Positions 54,560 through 64,000 of a stretch of DNA of 64,000 nt are shown here, in pieces. The translations under genes were made by a program, and so were the position numbers. Each line of letters opens with the position of its first letter. The first letter of the stretch is position 1. The notes beneath the pieces were generated by a model that had not been told where the DNA came from, searched no databases, and was given only the letters and a program-made list of their open reading frames with translations. Source of the stretch: Syngnathus acus (taxonomy: Eukaryota; Chordata; Actinopteri; Syngnathiformes; Syngnathidae); assembly GCF_901709675.1 (NCBI RefSeq), contig NC_051099.1, positions 6,942,001 through 7,006,000 of the forward strand. Reading direction: 5' to 3'.

Positions 54560-57500
54560 TCACTGAGGAGGCGCAGGCGGGAGATCGGGTGGACATTTCG
54601 GTGAAGGCGCAGTGGTGACAACGACCGTGGAGACGGATTTGGCGGAAGCTGCCGCCATGTGCTGCTGGAGCTGCTGTGCCTGGACTGTCTGGATTCGCAC
54701 CTACACAAATAAAAGGTGAGCATTAACAGCAACCCGTTACTGATGTACAGCATGACTCGAGGCTGTTATTGCTGGCAAATGTAAAAAAGAGAAGCGGTGT
54801 GCATCTGCTTCCTCGCAAACCTGTGTGGCCTGTCCTTGCTGCTGGAGCTGCTGGAACTGTTGCGCTGTGACGAAGCTGACCGGTTTGTTCCCAGCAATCA
54901 GCTTGGTGCCTGCAGGCATGGTGGTCAGGATGATGTTCCTACCCAAGCTGCTGATACTGCACAGCGACAGGAGGAAGGAGACAACCAACATCACACAAGT
55001 CCATCAGGTTAATCTTGAATCCAGTGCATATCTTGAGACTTACTTAGTGTTGAGACTCCCCTTCACAATTGGTGTCGTCACCACACTTTTACTTTTCAGT
55101 GGTTGGTTGAGGACTGATAAAGGAACTGTGATACGGGCAGGTAACTTGCCCTATGACCAAATGAGAAGAATGCCATTGTCATTGTGTGTTTAGGCAACGG
55201 TAATAGATAAAGATCAACATAAACATTCATCCAAGTGTTGCACTGTGAATGCAAACGTCAGTAGAGAAAGGTGCTTTTGTTACACCAAAAACGGAAGGAA
55301 CCGATAAAAGTTGAAGTAGTCAAGTCGATAAGTTGAAGTATTAAATACTAACAGAACCTGTCTGATAACATGATGTCTTAACTCTCTTACCGTCTGTGTG
55401 TTGACAACAGGAGCAGGCACCTGGCGCATGGTTGCTGTGTTTGCACCCAGCTTCAGAGAAGTCGAGGCTCCCGAGGCCACCGTGATGCTCTTGGCGCCAG
55501 CCATGACATTACCGCCGGCGGATACCGTCAGGGGCTTGCTGCAGCCGGCGGTTGTCATGGTGATGGTCTGAACTTGTTTCTGCGGGATCACCCCGAGGCC
55601 CGGCATGATCCGGATGGTGGTGCCGCTCTTGTCCGGAGAGCTGACGGTGGAGAAGGTGCGAGATTTCTGGTCGGCCACGGTAACGCCTAAAGTGGGCATC
55701 AGGCGTATGGCTGTGTCGCCCGCGGCTTTCAGCAGGGTGGAAGAGATAGGCGCCGTTTTGGCGGCAGATACTTCCCCTGTGCAGGACGCAGAGGCGGATA
55801 CAGACGTATGCGGGGGCGTGACGTGGAGCGTGGCCGATATGCTCTTGCTACAGCCGCCGGCGGTCGTGCCCAGGAAGTCGGGAGTGAGTTTGACTGTCGC
55901 CACGGGTGATTTGGTGAGCGTGGCCATCATGTCCGGCGTGATCCGCAGTACAGTCTGGCCTTTGGCGTCCGTGGTGATGGAGGAGGGCGGAAGGCGCAAG
56001 ACATCTTTACCCTGGATGCGGATGTTTGTGGCGGTAAGTGGAATTCCGGCTGCTCCTGAGGCTTTCGCACCTAACTGGCCTGTGATGGACACCTTTGAAA
56101 TAAAAAAATACAAACGAGGTCAAAGTTCGACCTGCAGGTCACATATAGCCCACTTTTTTCGTTTGTTGTAATCCGGTCCGGAGTATTTACAATAGAACCC
56201 TGTAATATTCCTTGCACTGATTTAGCATTTTTTTTCATTTCATTAATATGTATTTAATTATTTCTCAAATTAATTAATCCATGATTATTATCTGATTTAC
56301 TTGTTTGATGGTTTGGCTTGCGACTCCTTGCAGCACAGTCGACGACGATGCGGGGATGTTGGCTGGGGTGCCAGGTGACACGGTCAGCGTTTTGGCCACC
56401 GTTGCCGTGGAAACCGTCAAAGTGTTGGGCACCTGAACAGGACTAGCAGACTGGCTCCTCAAAGGCACAGACACAACTGCCTGTTTTTGACAATACATGA
56501 AGGTAGTTAGAACACAAGACCTCTTATCTTCACTTCGTCATTTAGTCTTTTACCTGTGAGATGCCCTTGGTTGCCACAGACACTGGCATCCTGATCTGAT
56601 GAGGGTTCTGATGAACCAAAGCGGCTTGCTGACTTCCTGACAGAGAACCCAGTCCGGGCTGAGTGGAGACGACCCGAACCTGAGGGAGTGAGCCTGCCTG
56701 CAGGTGGCTCACTATTCGGGCCGCGTGTTGGGAAGGAAGAGACTGAGATGTGACTGGGCTGGCCTGACTGGCGGGTAAGATTGAGCCCAGCTGAGGCAAG
56801 GAAGGGGGAGACACCAGAAGAACGCTGCAAGAAACACATGCGAGTTCACGCAAAGGGTAGTTCTGATACAACAGCGAGAAAAACGAACGCACCCTGGGTT
56901 GGATTTGATTGCATCCGAGACTGTGGTCTTAGTTGGTGTCGTGACCGTGCAGGGCAAGGGTGACTTTGGGGTGCCAGGAGTGTTTTGGGTTGGAGTAGAC
57001 CCTGGCGGCGACATGGGACCTATATCCTGTCCTGCTTCCAAAGATCCCGTTGTTTTACCTCCTGCTTCTTTACTGCCTGATTTCTAAGGATATCAAATAG
57101 AACGTTTCCCACTCAAAATCGAGAACTAACAGTGTACTAGTACAATAGCATCATAAAAATGTAAAGTCAGAATAAACAGGCTGGTTGTCTCACAGGCTTG
57201 GACGCAGGTTTTGGCTTCTGCTGCAGTGCTTTTCTTGCTTTTGCGGCAGCCGCTTGAGCCTGGTGGATCCTCTCTGGATGGGCGGGAAGAAACCATTTAA
57301 TAGCCCATTTCTTATTTATGGATTGATCATTATTTTGTTAATGCAATGTTCTAAATCCTGGAGATGGTAAAGTTTTGATTTGTGTTATCTGTAAGCTAAA
57401 ATGATAAATACATCTTGCCCTGCTAGATTGTTGTAAGCTGCTGCCACCTCCTCATTGTTGCTCACCAAACTCTTCTTGACTGCGGTTGCGGTGCAGGTAA

Positions 57501-60500
57501 ATCCACAGTTTGCGACCAATGTCGTACTTCACACAGGGGTCCTTCTCATAGTGCAATCTATCCAGAGCACCGCTGACAACTGTGTTCACCTAGATGGCAC
57601 GAGAACGGTTTAATAACGGAGAGCTAATCAAACCTAAAAGTAGTTTCAGAGAAAAAAGTGCCTCTACCTGTGCACTTGTGACGTCAGGGGCAAGAAACTG
57701 CGAGTCCTTGAGAAGTTCGCAGATTTCTGCCCGAGTTCCCTCTCCATTAGGAAGCCTGGCTGCTGCGTCACGAACTATTTGGAAGAAATGCGAGTTCAAA
57801 GCTTCTGTTTGCTTTCACACACACACAACAACGGGGCGACGCTCTAACCCAGAGAGAGGATGGTGACATAAGGCGGGCGATTGGAGCGCAACAGCGTATG
57901 CTCCCGAGCTTTATTGAGAGACATTTCCTTATCAAACACTCCCTTGACGGGCCCCACAACCGATTCAAAACCATGCATGCGGAACGTGAAAGCTTTGTGG
58001 GGTTGGCTGTATCTCTGCTGTTCCTAATCAACATAAAAAAAAAAAACATGATTAGCATGTACACAAAAAGAAGAAAAAGAACAGCAAAACAATTGAGAGA
58101 AGAAACCTGAATTTGGAAGAGTTGTCTCTCATCTCCCGTGCTGGGTCTCACCACGTAATCAGTCGAACTGTTAATGATATTTAAGCAGCTAAAAAAAAAT
58201 CACAAATATTTATTTTAATTCAATTTGCATAGATTGAATCTTACACTCGTGGCATGGGGGGTGTTAACTCCGATAGCTCTTCACTTTCAGTCTGTGGATG
58301 ACAAAGTCAATTAGAAACAAATCATATGCATTTTTATGGATATTTGTCTGTATTTTTCTAATACCTTAACCACAAAATCTTTAGAGTCCAACCACAGTTG
58401 ACAAAGTGCAATTAAGTCCTTTTCTGCATCCTGAATGGGGCCTAAAATGAAGCAAAGAGACATTCCATCTTAACAAAGACGAACAAGAAATCAATTAATC
58501 AATCACGGCTCCATCGCTAACCGATCCACTTCCACTGCTGTGTTTCATCGACGGATTCCACAAATGGCAGGAAGCCGCTGGGGAGCGCCATGACACCTTC
58601 TGTAAGACGACACAAAACAAAAGTATTCAATATCCCCAAATTAAAATCGCTAGTAGAAAAAAAAAATATTGTATCGAGTTAATGCTCAAAAGTCTTTCCA
58701 TGCCTTACCTTTACTCTCTCCAGCGAGAAACTGCAAGGCGTGGAGGACCAAATCAGACCAGCAGGAAGCAGATGAAAACCAGGCGTTGAGTGAGCTCGCA
58801 GGAGACATCTGCCACATTTGGACTTTCTCCTCCAGCTGGAGCACATCGGCAAGAACCCGTTACAATCCAAGCTTGGCCTTTCAACTCATAGGTTGTGAAT
58901 CTACCACTGAAGTGCTGGCCAGGTGCTCCGTCCTCAAGATGCTCTCCAACAGGCTGAAGAAGCTGACGGCTAGTTCTTCCACGACCACCGGGCTGCACGG
59001 AGGCTCCTCCAGGATTCTGCAAGGGTGAAGATGACGCTAAGATGTTACAAAGATGTGTCTTGACGCTTTTTCTTAACTCTGCGCCAAACGTACTCCTCCT
59101 TAATGTTGGCCAGCGGGGTCAACGGCGTGTCTGGCATGGAGTTAATGATGTTCGCCAGAGGGGCAGCTGGGACGTCTGAAGTAAGAGCATCACAGGGATC
59201 CTCCGATTCCACTTTGACCGTTCTCATTTTCTTCTTCTTTCTCTCTTCTTTGATTTTTTTCTTCGGCAGAGACAGCTCAAAAAGCGCTGGAAGAGAAATA
59301 AAGACGGTATTGGTAACAGAAGAGACAGTTTGGTGGAGCGGATTCACTTACGTAAGGTTGATTTGCGACCAATATTTGCCCTGGAGAGTATGTCACTGAG
59401 GTGGATGTCAGAGGTCATCAAGTCTGGATGATCCTGACAACAAGAGTTTTCTGTGATACACTGTACAAATTAAAACCACATCAATTTAAATCCTATGTAA
59501 ACATTATTTACTGGTTGTCGCTTCCTCTTCTCCCGATGGTTTTGTAACATGGCTTTCAAGTCCTGCTCTCCAAGTTGGGTTTTTTCTAAAGGAGATCACA
59601 CTTCGATGCCGATGATGATAAACATGGGGATCATTTACAAAGTTACTACTCACCAGTGGTCTTCATATCTTGGGTAGAGAGGCTGGGCACAACTCTGAGG
59701 GAGACGGTGGGTGACGGCGAGGACGGTGACTGTGGTGCTGGTGTCCACAACGTTAGATCTATTTACATGTGCAATGAAGCACCGATGCAGGTAAATGAAT
59801 TTACTAACCTAAGCCACCTTATCTTTTGCAATAAACATGAAAAAAAATGTGAGAAATGAAGAAAAATACTAACCGTCATCATCAGATGAAGCATTACTGT
59901 CTCCACATTCAGTTTTCACCTCCTTTAAAATGCGTCTCAGTCTTCTTCTAACCTTTTGTTCTCGTATTTCTGCGTGACTCCTCGTCTGTACCTTTCTCTT
60001 AGGTGGAAAGTCCAGACCATTGTGAACGGCAAAATCTAATAACTCCTGAAACAAGAAAAAATATTGAGACTTCTCGGTACTGTTGTACTTTCGATATTTT
60101 GCTGAACACACCTTTCGGGAGACGAGGATTTGTTTCAGCAGCCTGTGGTAATATTGCTGAAGTGAGTACAACTGTCGTCTTTGCTGAGACTTGGCACACA
60201 ACTGCCTGTACTTGACAACTTCAGGGTTGAAGTAACCATCTGTGTTTGGATCATAAACACCACATCGCTGAGAAATGTAACGTAGATTAATCTGCAAGTG
60301 TGTAAATTACCTCTGAATAATTTTTGTGCAAGATGAAGAGGATTTCCAAAATGAAAATTTCTGTTGTTGAACAGGTCATCGACGACGTTGCCCTGCTCTG
60401 CTTTGTTATTATCGGGGAATTGTGGCAAAAACTGACAGAGGTGTTGCCGCTGGGAATCGGAGAGCACTTCAGTCCATGTGCTTTCACTCATCACAGAGAA

Positions 60501-60715
60501 GAAGATTTCGGGCTGATGACAAAACAGTGACCAAAGTGATCAATAATCCACACAGTCAAAGCAGCAGCGTTCAGCTGCACATCACTTACATCTTCAAGTA
60601 GTTCCTCGGGCAGGCTGACCCTGCAGTCTCCTAGCATGCACTCCTCAGTGATCTGTCCACCCTCTTCCTCTTTGGGCTCGAGGGGGTCTGTAAGTATGTG
60701 AGTCAGGACATCCAT
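54560..60715 (-). CDS. nfrkb: nuclear factor related to kappa-B-binding protein (26 coding exons)
   Basis: Minus-strand exons: 60590-60715, 60311-60512, 60112-60239, 59874-60045, 59650-59758, 59512-59584, 59352-59433, 59094-59286, 58905-59016, 58709-58835, 58522-58599, 58365-58441, 58245-58291, 58107-58167, 57849-58023, 57668-57774, 57466-57589, 57194-57273, 56893-57083, 56554-56824, 56301-56480, 55391-56092, 55044-55150, 54821-54956, 54560-54700; the 702-nt exon is 55391-56092. This gives 1266 codons (human about 1299). NFRKB is an INO80 chromatin-remodelling subunit that restrains UCH37/UCHL5 through its N-terminal DEUBAD (about residues 40-155: TWTEVLSDSQRQHL, FGNPLHLAQKLF, FNPEVVKYRQLC). 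A winged-helix-like domain (about 375-495), RDAAARLPNGEGTRAEICEL and DIGRKLWIYLHR follow, then a long Ser/Thr/Val-rich region with ITTDAKGQTVLRITPDMMAT and ILTTMPAGTKLIAGNKPVS. The fifth listed exon needs a donor 4 nt past the strongest one to keep frame. A non-coding first exon lies near 61.04 kb. Confidence 0.94.
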
Positions 60716-60744
60716 CCTGCTCCTCCGCTGCCCCCTCACTGGGA

Positions 60745-61619
60745 CTGAAATACCACAACATCATTTCATATGATACGTGTGAATACTATTTATGTCATTA
60801 TTGCACGGTTAGCTTTTTTAAATGCACTCTAACAGACGACTTGCTTTCTGTGATACTAAACAAGGAGGTGTGTTGTAGCATGACAGCAGCTTATCGTAAG
60901 TAGCGTAGACGGAATTTATTCAAGCGAGCCTTGCAACGCAAATACCTAAGCTGCACTGCATACTGCGATATTTTTTTGTTTCGACAGAAGCGATCCAACA
61001 CTTTTCAAATACATCGAAGGTTGTTTCTTACCTTAGCTCACCCTATGTTTTGATATCGCAGACGGGGACGGTCTTCTTCTGGTACAGAAATGACGTCGTC
61101 GAATGGCACGCTCGGCTCACTGTGTCCCTCTAGCGGCGAAGAGACGAACTACACTAGGTATGACTTTTTTTGTAACAAATTGCACGCAACTAATTCCTGG
61201 ACAAACGGATGGATAAAGTTACATCATGTTCATACCCGATTCTTCAAGCTGTTCAAATATAAACTTTCAATAGTTCATTTTAGTAAGTTTATTTAAAAAA
61301 CCCTGTCCTTCAAACACCTACACCTAATTATAGTACTGTGAGAATAATGGGAAAATCAACTTAAAATGGAGGAACCAACTTTTGAAGTGCTGCCTTGTTC
61401 AGTTGCTCCTCCTCTCCATGATGCAATAATGAATGAGCAGTCAATCCCTCGGCTGTCATATAACTGTCCAAGAGAGAGAGAGAGAGAGAGGGGGGGGGGG
61501 GGGGTCCAGGACCCCCATCACCCTTCAGAAACCTTTCAGGAACATTTCCCCAGGAAGTCACCAGGAGAACCGTGAAGCCTGATTCTCTGTCAGGGTGGTG
61601 CTCTTAATGCCTCAGCAGA
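60745..61619. promoter_or_regulatory. shared upstream region of divergent nfrkb and ryr1
   Basis: The nfrkb and ryr1 start codons are about 0.9 kb apart, head to head. A probable nfrkb non-coding first exon ends at a GTGAGC donor near 61038 (minus). ATGACGTCGTC (CRE-like) at 61090 and nearby CG-rich sequence suit a housekeeping promoter. The ryr1 side has a GA/G-run tract and the 5' leader. No TATA box is seen at either start. Confidence 0.45.
61471..61504. repeat. (AG)n followed by poly-G (15 G) in ryr1 leader/promoter
   Basis: About ten AG units run into a G homopolymer, ending 115 bp before the ryr1 start codon. Confidence 0.9.

Positions 61620-64000
<2,381 letters not shown>

Noticed and set aside
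54797-56171. Plus-strand frames of up to 188 codons over the nfrkb 3' exons
   Set aside because: Antisense to well-supported nfrkb exons; no homology recognised.
59512-59758. nfrkb as a pseudogene because of the apparent phase break
   Set aside because: A donor 4 nt downstream restores the frame, and all other junctions of the 26-exon gene are intact.

Overview
The window is nuclear DNA from a ray-finned fish, most likely a percomorph with a fairly compact genome. All recognisable genes are vertebrate genes with canonical GT-AG introns, many under 150 bp. The repeats (hAT-type MITEs, a TA-flanked Tc1/mariner-like MITE, a long ATCT array) are typical of teleosts. I cannot name the species. 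Seven protein-coding genes can be traced exon by exon with all phases in register, and an eighth enters at the right edge.

Left part (1-43 kb): cxxc5 (minus, 114-7839, a 6.9 kb intron between two coding exons), about 11 kb of upstream and intergenic DNA with a GC-rich block at 12.5-14.7 kb, then the calcineurin A catalytic subunit ppp3ca-like (plus, 14 coding exons, 18841-35872, 522 codons), then dnajc18 (plus, 8 coding exons, 38828-41234). brd8 follows (minus, 18 coding exons, 43385-48027), convergent with dnajc18. cxxc5, dnajc18 and brd8 all have human counterparts in 5q31, whereas the human calcineurin A genes lie elsewhere (4q24, 10q22, 8p21). This makes the identity of the calcineurin copy the most interesting comparative question here.

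Right part (50-64 kb): gng8 (plus), tmem45b (plus), nfrkb (minus, 26 coding exons in 6.2 kb) and the first five coding exons of a ryr1-like ryanodine receptor (plus, running off the window). Human TMEM45B and NFRKB are neighbours in 11q24, and GNG8 and RYR1 lie in 19q13, so a synteny junction falls between brd8 and gng8 at about 48-50 kb.

The genes are independent transcription units. CXXC5 reads unmethylated CpG and modulates Wnt signalling; calcineurin is the Ca2+/calmodulin phosphatase; DNAJC18 is an ER-membrane J-protein; BRD8 belongs to the NuA4/TIP60 acetyltransferase complex; GNG8 is a G-protein gamma subunit; TMEM45B is a multipass membrane protein; NFRKB is an INO80-complex subunit; RYR1 is the SR calcium-release channel. 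nfrkb and ryr1 are divergent, with about 0.9 kb between start codons. I found no RNA genes, CRISPR arrays or prokaryotic-type operons. The clearest structural curiosities are two different hAT MITEs that share one 8-bp target site (three copies of the target), a 21-nt micro-exon in the ryanodine receptor, a GC-AG intron in brd8, and a nfrkb splice donor that must shift 4 nt to keep frame.
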